A stretch of 12,393 nucleotides of DNA, taken from Prevotella sp. UBA1378. GTDB taxonomy: Bacteria > Bacteroidota > Bacteroidia > Bacteroidales > Bacteroidaceae. The position numbers were made by a program, and so were the translations under genes. The notes under the pieces are model-generated. The model worked only from the letters and a program-made list of their open reading frames with translations, was not told where the DNA came from and did no database searches. Positions 1 to 5,961 of the stretch are shown one piece after another (the first letter of the stretch is position 1; each line of letters begins with the position of its first letter). Location of the stretch: assembly GCA_002305505.1 (NCBI GenBank), contig DBRC01000026.1, positions 1-12,393 on the forward strand, read 5' to 3'.

Positions 1-61
1 CCACCATGGATCTTCCGCTGAGCCTTTTTTATCTTCTGCCGACGGTACGCCTGCCTGGCAT

Positions 62-101
62 AATAAAAAAATCCCGGACACTTTACCGCGCGTCCGGGAT
101 T
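62..101 (-). terminator. Intrinsic terminator of the rpsF-rpsR-rplI operon
   Basis: A perfect 10-bp inverted repeat (AATCCCGGAC at 70-79 and GTCCGGGATT at 92-101) encloses a 12-nt loop. On the minus strand the hairpin is followed directly by a run of T (complement of the A run 64-70). It lies about 40 bp after the rplI stop codon. This is a textbook Rho-independent terminator for transcription coming from rplI. Confidence 0.9.
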
Positions 102-141
102 CATTTGTATAATAACTATGATGTTTGCTTTACAGCGAAAA

Positions 142-675
142 TTATGCTTCAGCCGCTTCTTCTTCCTCAACAGCAACTTCTGCTACAGGAGTTTCTACCG
201 GTGTTTCCTCTGCTTTTGTATCCTCTGCAACAGCGTTCTCGGGAACAACCGTCACAGGAATCTCTACAATCACCTCTTTGTGGAAGTGCACGGTAGCTAC
301 ATAGTCGCCCACTTTCTTGATGTCGTGCAAAACAATGATTTTGCGGTCTACCTCATAGCCTTTCTTAGCCAGTTCTTCAGCAACGATAGCTGCATTCACC
401 GAGCCGTAAAGGGCGCCGGTAGCGCTTACCTTAGCAGCGATGGTCAGAGCAACGTCCTTCAGTGCTTCGCCCTTCTTCTCTGCTTCGGCCTTCTGGGCAG
501 CCAGCTTATGAGCCTGCTGCTTCAGATTTTCAGCAAGGACTTTCTTCGCGGATTCGGAAGCGATAACTGCCTTACCCTGCGGAATAAGATAGTTACGGCC
601 GTATCCCGACTTTACATTCACAATATCGTTCTTGAATCCCAGACCGATAATATCTTCTTTCAGTATGATTTCCAT
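142..675 (-). CDS. rplI: 50S ribosomal protein L9 with extended acidic C-terminus
   Basis: Large-subunit protein L9, a 23S rRNA-binding protein of the L1-stalk base that helps maintain reading frame. The N-terminal domain (about residues 1-50) carries the family signature around GYGRNYLIPQGKAV (24-37). A long Lys/Ala/Glu-rich connecting helix follows (about 45-75), then the C-terminal rRNA-binding domain (about 76-147). The product is 177 residues, whereas L9 is usually about 147-150. The extra roughly 30 residues (about 148-177) are almost entirely Glu, Ala, Val, Pro and Thr, and end in an acidic cluster. This tail is low complexity and probably disordered; its role is unknown. It is the last gene of rpsF-rpsR-rplI, 16 bp after rpsR, and is followed by an intrinsic terminator. 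Confidence 0.97.
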   Translation of the reverse strand: MEIILKEDIIGLGFKNDIVNVKSGYGRNYLIPQGKAVIASESAKKVLAENLKQQAHKLAAQKAEAEKKGEALKDVALTIAAKVSATGALYGSVNAAIVAEELAKKGYEVDRKIIVLHDIKKVGDYVATVHFHKEVIVEIPVTVVPENAVAEDTKAEETPVETPVAEVAVEEEEAAEA

Positions 676-691
676 TCTATGTCCTCCTCAA

Positions 692-958
692 TTATTTCAT
701 CAAGTCAGTTACATAAGGCAACAGAGCTATCTGCCGGGCACGCTTCACAGCCTGAGCCACGCGGCGCTGGAACTTCAAAGACGTACCGGTGATACGGCGG
801 GGCAGAATCTTACCCTGCTCGTTCAGGAACTTCTTCAAGAACTCTGGATCCTTATAGTCGATATACTTAATACCGCTCTTCTTGAAACGGCAATATTTCT
901 TCTTCTTCGTATCAATAGAAGGAGCTGTCAAATAACGGATTTCTGATTCCTGTGCCAT
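692..958 (-). CDS. rpsR: 30S ribosomal protein S18
   Basis: Small-subunit protein S18 (88 residues), which forms a heterodimer with S6 on the platform of the 30S subunit and contacts 16S rRNA. The sequence shows the conserved core: YCRFKKSGIKYIDYKD (22-37), then a basic segment LPRRITGTSLKFQRRVAQAV (52-71) typical of S18. There is a single cysteine, so this is not the multi-cysteine, zinc-type paralogue seen in some bacteria. It begins 3 bp after the rpsF stop codon and ends 16 bp before rplI, so it is almost certainly co-transcribed and probably translationally coupled with rpsF. Many proteobacteria and firmicutes place ssb or priB between rpsF and rpsR; neither is present here. Confidence 0.97.
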   Translation of the reverse strand: MAQESEIRYLTAPSIDTKKKKYCRFKKSGIKYIDYKDPEFLKKFLNEQGKILPRRITGTSLKFQRRVAQAVKRARQIALLPYVTDLMK

Positions 959-961
959 AGT

Positions 962-1306
962 TTAAGCCTCCTCTTTATTACTGTATTTCTTCATTCTCTT
1001 CACGGCATACTCAGCAGCATACTTGTCGAGCTTCACTGTCATGTAGCGGATTACTTTCTCGTCACGGCGGTAAGCTGTTTCGAGCGTCTTAACGATTGAT
1101 GGCTCAGCCTTGAACTCGAGCAGGCAGTAGAAACCTGTCGACTTCTTTTGAATAGCATAAGCCATTTTCTTCAGTCCCCAGGCCTCTTCGTTCAGGATTT
1201 CCGCACCAGTATCGGTCAGGACTTTCTTGAATTTAGCGACCGTTTCCTTCATCTGTTCATCAGACAAAACGGGAGTCAAAATGAAAACGGTTTCGTATTG
1301 ATTCAT
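962..1306 (-). CDS. rpsF: 30S ribosomal protein S6
   Basis: Small-subunit protein S6 (114 residues), the S18 partner on the 30S platform. Family features are the N-terminal MNQYETVFILTPVLSDEQ (1-18), the central WGLKKMAYAIQKKSTGFY segment (43-60) that forms the beta sheet of the ferredoxin-like fold, and the DEKVIRYMTVKL motif (82-93). The C-terminus is short and basic, ending Lys-Glu-Glu-Ala, without the long acidic tail found in enterobacterial S6. It is the first gene of the operon; a TAnnTTTG promoter element lies about 45 bp upstream. The roughly 40-nt leader is AU-rich, and I see no candidate S6:S18-binding leader motif in it. Confidence 0.97.
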   Translation of the reverse strand: MNQYETVFILTPVLSDEQMKETVAKFKKVLTDTGAEILNEEAWGLKKMAYAIQKKSTGFYCLLEFKAEPSIVKTLETAYRRDEKVIRYMTVKLDKYAAEYAVKRMKKYSNKEEA

Positions 1307-1351
1307 ACTAATTTAAAATGTTAATGAATTATTATTTTGCAAAATGCGGTG

Positions 1352-1383
1352 CAAAGGTACTGTTTTTTTTTTACCCTACCAAA
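1352..1383 (-). promoter_or_regulatory. Promoter of rpsF-rpsR-rplI
   Basis: On the minus strand the -7 element TACCTTTG (1359-1352) matches the Bacteroidetes consensus TAnnTTTG, and TTTG (1383-1380) lies 20 bp upstream as the -33 element. The predicted start of transcription is about 40 nt before the rpsF ATG. It faces, and partly overlaps, the promoter of the divergent small membrane protein gene. Confidence 0.75.
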
Positions 1384-1392
1384 TATTTTTTG

Positions 1393-1400
1393 TACTTTTG
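1393..1400 (+). promoter_or_regulatory. Promoter (-7 element) of the small membrane protein gene
   Basis: TACTTTTG matches the Bacteroidetes -7 consensus TAnnTTTG exactly and sits 19 bp before the ATG at 1420, so the leader would be only about 12-15 nt. No clear TTTG -33 element is present; the expected position falls in a T-rich run (1362-1372). Confidence 0.6.
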
Positions 1401-1419
1401 CCCTTAAATTGCCGGACAG

Positions 1420-1599
1420 ATGAAGAAATACATGAAATATATGGGTATTCCCTTGGTTATTGCGGGCGGCCTTCTCCTTACAGTGGGTTACGTTGCGGGC
1501 TGGAGCAGTTTTAATGCGCTGCAGTTTACTGCCCTTGCCTTGATTCTCATTGGCGTTGCGGGCTACGTAGCCAATGAGAAGAAAAGCGGCGAATATTAA
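1420..1599 (+). CDS. Small two-helix inner membrane protein, unknown function
   Basis: A 59-residue ORF with two hydrophobic stretches suited to membrane helices: about residues 9-28 (from GIPLVIAGGLLLTVGYVAGW) and about 35-51 (around FTALALILIGVAGYV). A short Lys/Tyr-rich N-terminus (MKKYMKYM) and a charged C-terminus (NEKKSGEY) flank them. With both ends charged and two helices, a hairpin with both termini in the cytoplasm is likely. The gene has its own -7 element 19 bp upstream, begins with ATG, ends TAA, and is followed by a hairpin at 1629-1691; these features together argue that it is real. I do not recognise the family. It is divergent from rpsF and convergent with rprY, so it is monocistronic. 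The overlapping minus-strand reading frame of about 127 codons lacks any such support. Confidence 0.75.
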   Translation: MKKYMKYMGIPLVIAGGLLLTVGYVAGWSSFNALQFTALALILIGVAGYVANEKKSGEY

Positions 1600-1628
1600 C
1601 CAGCACGTTACCCGCAAAGCGCTGATGC

Positions 1629-1691
1629 CCCGGATGATACGCCCCCTTTTTTCCTCGGGAACAGGATAAAAAGGAGTCGTAAGCATCCGGG
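1629..1691. terminator. Imperfect long hairpin between convergent genes, probable bidirectional terminator
   Basis: Arms pair as CCCGGATG (1629-1636) with CATCCGGG (1684-1691), TACG (1638-1641) with CGTA (1678-1681), and CCTTTTT (1645-1651) with AAAAAGG (1668-1674). This gives 19 pairs interrupted by small internal loops, with a short extra CCT/AGG pairing in the loop. It sits between the end of the 59-residue ORF (1599, plus) and the end of rprY (1717, minus). The long T tract is inside the stem rather than after it, so termination efficiency is uncertain. Confidence 0.5.
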
Positions 1692-1716
1692 ACACTTTGT
1701 ACATGGGAGCGTGCGG

Positions 1717-2415
1717 TTACTCTTCTTCGGGAGTAATCAGCTTATATCCCTTACCGTGGATATTGATGATTTCAATCTGGTCGTCATCCTTCAAGTGCTT
1801 ACGCAGCTTCGTGATGTAAACATCCATTGAGCGGGCATTGAAATAGTTGTCGTCAATCCAGATGGTTTTCAATGCAAAGTCGCGCTGCAGTATCTCGTTG
1901 GCATGGCTGCAGAGCAAGGCCAAAAGCTCGTTTTCCTTTGTTGTAAGCTTTGTTTGCTTCTCACCGATGCTGAGCAATTGCTTCTGCGTATCGAAGGTGA
2001 AACGGCCGATACGGTATACGGTACTTTCCTTGTTTTTCTTCCCGCGCACACGGCGCAGAATCGCTTCTATACGGAACACCAGCTCTTCCATCGAGAAAGG
2101 TTTGGTGATATAGTCGTCGGCCCCAATCTTGAAACCTTCCAGAATATCCTCCTTCAAGGTTTTGGCAGTAAGGAAGATAATGGGGATTTCCGCGTTGGCT
2201 GTGCGTATTTCCTGGGCGAGAGTGAAACCGTCCTTCTTAGGCATCATCACGTCGAGCACGCAGATGTCGAACTTCGACTTGAGGAATGCCTTGTAACCGG
2301 CCTCGCCGTCGGGACAAAGCTCTGCCATGTAACCCTTTGCTGCCAGATACTCGCGCAGCAACATACCTAAGTTCTCGTCGTCTTCACAAAGAAGAATCTT
2401 CAAATTTTCATCCAT
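1717..2415 (-). CDS. rprY: OmpR/PhoB-family response regulator RprY
   Basis: DNA-binding response regulator of the RprXY two-component system (232 residues). The receiver domain (about 5-120) has the acidic pocket Glu11/Asp12/Asp13, phospho-acceptor Asp55 in CVLDVMMPKKDGF (52-64), Thr83 in IIFLTAKT and Lys105 in the conserved KPF. A basic linker (about 121-132) leads to a winged-helix domain (about 135-228) with the OmpR-type recognition region ARSMDVYITKLRKHLK (194-209) and the wing hairpin IINIHGKGYKL (217-227). The sequence strongly resembles RprY as known from Bacteroides fragilis, where RprXY was found through an effect on tetracycline resistance gene expression; that is family knowledge, not visible here. 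It follows rprX by 36 bp and is probably co-transcribed from the promoter upstream of rprX. Confidence 0.93.
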   Translation of the reverse strand: MDENLKILLCEDDENLGMLLREYLAAKGYMAELCPDGEAGYKAFLKSKFDICVLDVMMPKKDGFTLAQEIRTANAEIPIIFLTAKTLKEDILEGFKIGADDYITKPFSMEELVFRIEAILRRVRGKKNKESTVYRIGRFTFDTQKQLLSIGEKQTKLTTKENELLALLCSHANEILQRDFALKTIWIDDNYFNARSMDVYITKLRKHLKDDDQIEIINIHGKGYKLITPEEE

Positions 2416-2451
2416 AATCAGTTATTTTTAAGGAAATTATTAATTATTTTT

Positions 2452-4026
2452 CTATTCTCGTTCTCCAGTTTCCTTCAGTAACGGGAGAGTTATTGTAAAC
2501 TTTGTACCCTTTCCGAAATCGCTTTCTACCTTGATGTCGCCTTCGTGCAGGTCGATGATTTTCTTGACATACGCCAGTCCGAGTCCGAAACCCTTGGCAT
2601 CGTGCCGGTTGCCGGTATGTACGCGATAGAACTTCTCGAATATTTTCTTCAGGTTCTCTTTCTTGATTCCCAGTCCGGTATCGCGGATAGAGAGATAGAT
2701 ATGCTCATTATCATTCCATGTCTTGATGTAAATATCGAGCGGGGCGTCCTGCTTACGATACTTTACGGCATTGTCTATCAAGTTGGTAATGGCATTCTGG
2801 AAATGTACCTCGTCGACATAAATGGCCGAGTCCACGGCTTCGATGTCGGTATAAATCTTTCCACCGGTATGCTCCACACGGAGGGTGAATGTCCCCGCTA
2901 TAGACTCGATCATCTCGTTCAGGTCGAGTTGTTTTTTCTTGAATACGGCCTTTTTCTTATCGAACATCGACATTTGAAGCACTTTCTCAACCAAGAACCG
3001 CAGGCGCTTTGATTCGTCGGCGATGATACCGCTCAGATGTTTCATCATCTGTGGCCCCTTTGCCACGCTCTCGTCATTGAGCATCTGCGCTGCCAGTGAG
3101 ATACTGGCTATCGGTGTCTTCAGTTCGTGCGTCATATTATTGATAAAGTCGTTCTTTATCTCTGTATAGCGTTTCTGGCGGAAGATAACGAAAATCGTGA
3201 AGATAAACGTTATCAGCAGCACGCCGGTGAACACAATCGACGGAATCATGAAGCGCACACTCGAGAAGATATAGCTGTTGACGTCGGGAAAGTGAATCCT
3301 CACAACCCCCTTCTTTGCTGAAGGGTCGTTGCGGAAAAGCACCTGCGAGTAGGTGTATTCATCGCCGTCGTCAGTATAGTCGGGGCAGCGGTACACCTCA
3401 CGCCCGTCGGCTGTCGACACCGTGAAATGATAAGGGATATTGATACCGTTGTTCAGCAGTTCGGCGCGGATGTCCTGGTCAAGCAGCTTAAAATTAACAC
3501 GCTCCTTCAGCGGCCTTTCACTGGCAGTGTAGAGGATGCTGTAGACCACCTCGTCGAGCAAAGCCTTCTGGTATACATAACGGTTGCGTACAATCTCCTG
3601 CAACGACTTCGAGGCCTCCGAGATAGAGTTCTTATCCGAACGCAGGATCATGGCTTTCGGGATAGTTGCCGGCTGGGTCGTTATGGTTTTCAGCTCGAAT
3701 GATGAATAGACCGTTCCGTCTTTCCCTACAGCAGAATACTGGTGCGAATGCTGGATAACATCGTTCAGCTTGCCCGAACGCGCCATAATGGAATCTTGGC
3801 GGAAGGCGCGGCGTTCCGTCTCGTTGACATCCTTTTCCAGGTAGCGCAGGGTTTCGTTAACCTCAAGGTTCCTTGAAGCTTGGTAGAGGCTCCGGTTGAC
3901 CGACTCGTCAAACTGCTCTTTTTTCATCTTGGCCATCTCTTCGATATAAGAGAGCTGCATGTAGAGCAGCGCAAGGAAGGAGCACCCCATCACTATTGCT
4001 ATAGTCCAAATCGTTGATTTCTTCAT
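2452..4026 (-). CDS. rprX: Sensor histidine kinase RprX
   Basis: Membrane-bound sensor kinase (524 residues) that phosphorylates RprY. A first transmembrane helix (about 5-25) is followed by a large extracytoplasmic sensor region (about 26-257) and a second transmembrane helix (about 259-283, SIVFTGVLLITFIFTIFVIF). There is no clear HAMP domain: the dimerisation/H-box begins almost at once, with NDFINNMTHELKTPIASIS (292-310) and phospho-acceptor His300. The catalytic domain has an N-box (NAITNLIDNAVKYR, 411-424), a G1 box (DTGLGI, 449-454), an F-box (KIFEKFYR, 461-468) and a G2 box (GFGLGLAYVK, 479-488), so all motifs needed for activity are present. It precedes rprY in the same direction. 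The sensed ligand cannot be read from the sensor region, which I do not match to any named fold. Confidence 0.92.
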   Translation of the reverse strand: MKKSTIWTIAIVMGCSFLALLYMQLSYIEEMAKMKKEQFDESVNRSLYQASRNLEVNETLRYLEKDVNETERRAFRQDSIMARSGKLNDVIQHSHQYSAVGKDGTVYSSFELKTITTQPATIPKAMILRSDKNSISEASKSLQEIVRNRYVYQKALLDEVVYSILYTASERPLKERVNFKLLDQDIRAELLNNGINIPYHFTVSTADGREVYRCPDYTDDGDEYTYSQVLFRNDPSAKKGVVRIHFPDVNSYIFSSVRFMIPSIVFTGVLLITFIFTIFVIFRQKRYTEIKNDFINNMTHELKTPIASISLAAQMLNDESVAKGPQMMKHLSGIIADESKRLRFLVEKVLQMSMFDKKKAVFKKKQLDLNEMIESIAGTFTLRVEHTGGKIYTDIEAVDSAIYVDEVHFQNAITNLIDNAVKYRKQDAPLDIYIKTWNDNEHIYLSIRDTGLGIKKENLKKIFEKFYRVHTGNRHDAKGFGLGLAYVKKIIDLHEGDIKVESDFGKGTKFTITLPLLKETGERE

Positions 4027-4080
4027 ATCTTAATTTTCTTCTCATGCATCTTCGGGCTGCCCGAACATCCATAACGACGG

Positions 4081-4088
4081 CAAAGATA
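4081..4088 (-). promoter_or_regulatory. Candidate promoter (-7 element) of rprX-rprY
   Basis: On the minus strand TATCTTTG matches the Bacteroidetes -7 consensus TAnnTTTG and lies 54 bp before the rprX start, implying a leader of roughly 45-50 nt. The nearest upstream TTG (complement of 4112-4114) is 23 bp away, a few bases longer than the usual spacing, so the -33 element is weak. This would fit a promoter that needs an activator. Confidence 0.55.
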
Positions 4089-4129
4089 ACGGAATAATTG
4101 ATACGACGAGCCAATAAAGTTAATTATTT

Positions 4130-4162
4130 CTGTTAATTTTAACGTTATTAACTAAATAACAG
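4130..4162. promoter_or_regulatory. Cluster of GTTA/TAAC half-sites, candidate operator
   Basis: Within 33 bp there are two adjoining palindromes, GTTAA-TT-TTAAC (4132-4143) and GTTA-T-TAAC (4144-4152). Both are bracketed by an outer inverted pair CTGTTA (4130-4135) and TAACAG (4157-4162). The cluster lies about 42-75 bp upstream of the rprX -7 element and about 90-120 bp upstream of that of the phosphatase gene. Position and repeat structure suit a regulator-binding site, RprY itself being the obvious candidate, but that is inference. The surrounding AT-rich sequence raises the chance of coincidence. Confidence 0.35.
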
Positions 4163-4250
4163 CGTTTTAAATAAATATATCAAACCAAATACTATAAAAA
4201 TAATATTCCATTAATAAAGGGATTTAAATCGGTTATTGAAATATTATTGC

Positions 4251-4258
4251 TACCTTTG
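4251..4258 (+). promoter_or_regulatory. Promoter (-7 element) of the inositol-monophosphatase-family gene
   Basis: TACCTTTG matches TAnnTTTG and sits 38 bp before the ATG at 4297. No convincing TTTG is found about 20 bp upstream. The rest of the 270-bp divergent intergenic region (4027-4296) is very AT-rich and, apart from the rprX promoter and the GTTA/TAAC cluster, shows nothing I can name. Confidence 0.6.
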
Positions 4259-4296
4259 CAGCATGTACTGAGGTTTTAAACAATACATAAAAAACG

Positions 4297-5091
4297 ATGA
4301 ACATAAAAGAGCTGACATTAGCTGTTTGCGGTATCGCAAAAAAGGCGGGGGAATACATCCGCGAGGAACGGAGGGATTTTTCCCCCGGGAAAATCGAACG
4401 CAAGCACGAACACGACTATGTGTCGTATGTCGACAAACAGTCGGAGACACAGATCGTAGAAGGATTGAGAATACTGCTGCCTGAGGCTGGGTTTATCACC
4501 GAGGAAGGCTCTGCGCAATATAACAACGAGCAATACGTATGGGTGGTAGACCCGCTCGACGGAACCACCAACTTCATCCACAACTACATGCCTTACGCCA
4601 TATCCATCGCCCTGTGCCAGGGGGAACGGATTCTGAGCGGCGTGGTTTATGAAATATGGAGAGACGAGTGCTTCTATGCGTGGCAAGGGGGCGGTTCGTG
4701 GCTCGACGGGCAACCGCTGCAAGTGAGCAACCTGCCCATCGGCGAGGCGTTGTTGGGTATCGAACTGCCATATAATGCGGAGCAATACGGCAGCATTGCA
4801 CACAGCCTGATAGAGCAATTTTACGGCAAGGCCGGAGGCATCCGGATGAACGGTTCAGCAGCCATGGCGCTCTGTTACGTGGCTGCCGGACGCATGGACG
4901 GATGGCTGGAAAAGCACATCGGGCGATGGGACTATATGGCCGGCGCCTTGATTGTGGAAGAAGCCGGGGGGAAGATTACCGACTTCAGCGGCTCCACGGC
5001 CTACAAGGCGGGCAATGAAATCATTGCCTCAAACGGCATAATACACCGCGAACTGCTGGAAGCAGTAAAGAAAGCGGTAAGCACTATATAA
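4297..5091 (+). CDS. Inositol monophosphatase family protein (SuhB-like)
   Basis: Mg2+-dependent, Li+-sensitive-type sugar phosphatase fold (264 residues, the usual family length). Metal-site motifs are all present: Asp46 in VSYVDKQSE (42-50), the Glu pair in FITEEG (66-71), the family signature WVVDPLDGTTNF (82-93) with Asp85 and Asp88, and the second signature GRWDYMAGALIVEEAGG (209-225) with Asp212. Activity on inositol-1-phosphate or a related phosphate is expected, but the family also includes 3'(2'),5'-bisphosphate nucleotidases (CysQ) and fructose-1,6-bisphosphatases, so the substrate is open. ATG was chosen because of the preceding A-rich sequence typical of Bacteroidetes and the TAnnTTTG element upstream. 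The gene is divergent from rprX and its last 8 bp overlap the end of the opposite-strand HAD gene. Confidence 0.93.
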   Translation: MNIKELTLAVCGIAKKAGEYIREERRDFSPGKIERKHEHDYVSYVDKQSETQIVEGLRILLPEAGFITEEGSAQYNNEQYVWVVDPLDGTTNFIHNYMPYAISIALCQGERILSGVVYEIWRDECFYAWQGGGSWLDGQPLQVSNLPIGEALLGIELPYNAEQYGSIAHSLIEQFYGKAGGIRMNGSAAMALCYVAAGRMDGWLEKHIGRWDYMAGALIVEEAGGKITDFSGSTAYKAGNEIIASNGIIHRELLEAVKKAVSTI

Positions 5092-5869
5092 TGCCGAAAT
5101 GCCTCAGGGCATTGATTACCCCGTTGTCATCGACAGACGTTGTTACATAGTCGGCGCTATCCTTCAGCACATCGAGCGCATTGCCCATTGCCACGCCGAT
5201 ACCTGCCTGCCGGATGATGGCAAGGTCGTTTCCTCCGTCACCGAAAGCAATGGTCCGACTTATATCAATGCCCAGATAGGCAGCCATCGCCAGCAACCCC
5301 TTGCCCTTATCCGCCTCCTTGGCTGTAATGTCGGCAAACGAGGGGTGCCATCTGCCAGAGGTACAGCCCTCAAGTTGTTTCATTAATTCCACTTCGTGGG
5401 CTTCGGAAAAGAATGGAGTCAACTGCAGAATACGCTGCTGCAGCACGGATTCGACAGGAGCCAGCAAATTCAGGTTACCTACTGCCAATTCCCCGCAAAA
5501 CACACGCTCTACAATTCCCTTGGGATTGAACACTGCAATATCTTTCTCGCCAACCACTACACAGGCATAGTCGCACTTACGGGCATCGGCAAGCAGCGTA
5601 TCCACCTCACGCCTGGGTATCGGGTGGCAACATACTTCTTCCATCCCTACAAAACAATAAGCACCACTTGCCGTGATATAGCCGTCGATGAGATGCTCTA
5701 TCGCACCGAGGTTGGTAATGAAGCCTACCGGGCGCCCGGTAGAGATATATACCTTGGCACCATTGGCCTTGGCCTGTGTCAATGCCAATACAGCAGATGG
5801 CGGTATTTCGTGAGTTTCAAAACTTACAAGCGTACCGTCGATATCGAAAAACAATGCATAATTATCCAT
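5084..5869 (-). CDS. Cof-type HAD-superfamily hydrolase (subclass IIB phosphatase)
   Basis: Cytoplasmic phosphatase of the Cof/YbiV type, acting through an aspartyl-phosphate intermediate (261 residues, normal for the family). Motif I is FFDIDGTL (7-14; nucleophile Asp9, acid/base Asp11), motif II is ISTGRP (42-47), the motif III lysine is Lys188 in ADKGKG, and motif IV is FGDGGNDL (209-216) with Asp211 and Asp215. The region between motifs II and III (about 80-185) is the C2B cap that selects substrate; relatives hydrolyse sugar phosphates, phosphorylated cofactors or FMN, so the substrate cannot be named. The reading frame stays open 49 codons further upstream into the 3' end of ilvC, but motif I must lie near the N-terminus, so the ATG at 5869 is chosen. 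A terminator separates it from ilvC, so it probably has its own promoter; only a one-mismatch -7 element is visible (5905-5912). Confidence 0.9.
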   Translation of the reverse strand: MDNYALFFDIDGTLVSFETHEIPPSAVLALTQAKANGAKVYISTGRPVGFITNLGAIEHLIDGYITASGAYCFVGMEEVCCHPIPRREVDTLLADARKCDYACVVVGEKDIAVFNPKGIVERVFCGELAVGNLNLLAPVESVLQQRILQLTPFFSEAHEVELMKQLEGCTSGRWHPSFADITAKEADKGKGLLAMAAYLGIDISRTIAFGDGGNDLAIIRQAGIGVAMGNALDVLKDSADYVTTSVDDNGVINALRHFGII

Positions 5870-5903
5870 GAGTGCAGATGTACAACAAAAAAATGGGATT
5901 TCA

Positions 5904-5940
5904 CGAAAATAGGGAACCGTTTCATGAAAAACAGCTCCCC
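5904..5940 (-). terminator. Intrinsic terminator after ilvC
   Basis: On the minus strand a 12-bp stem (complement of 5929-5940 pairing with that of 5911-5922, three G-T wobbles, no mismatch) with a 6-nt loop is followed by ATTTT. A second T run comes further on (complement of the A run 5886-5893). It starts 21 bp after the ilvC stop codon and separates ilvC from the downstream HAD gene. Confidence 0.75.
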
Positions 5941-5961
5941 ATTTATTGATATATAATGAAA

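Noticed and set aside
1..60. End of a neighbouring gene at the left edge
   Set aside because: Several frames are short and open to the edge, but none shows recognisable protein sequence in 60 bp.
118..792. 224-codon plus-strand frame over rplI and rpsR
   Set aside because: It is antisense to well-supported ribosomal protein genes, with a Phe/Cys/Ser-rich nonsense composition.
1307..1351. S6:S18-binding autoregulatory leader upstream of rpsF
   Set aside because: The short predicted leader is AU-rich and lacks a stem with the conserved CCG-containing loop known from that motif.
1321..1704. 127-codon minus-strand frame between rprY and rpsF
   Set aside because: It overlaps the better supported 59-residue plus-strand gene, both divergent promoters and the hairpin, and its product has no coherent domain.
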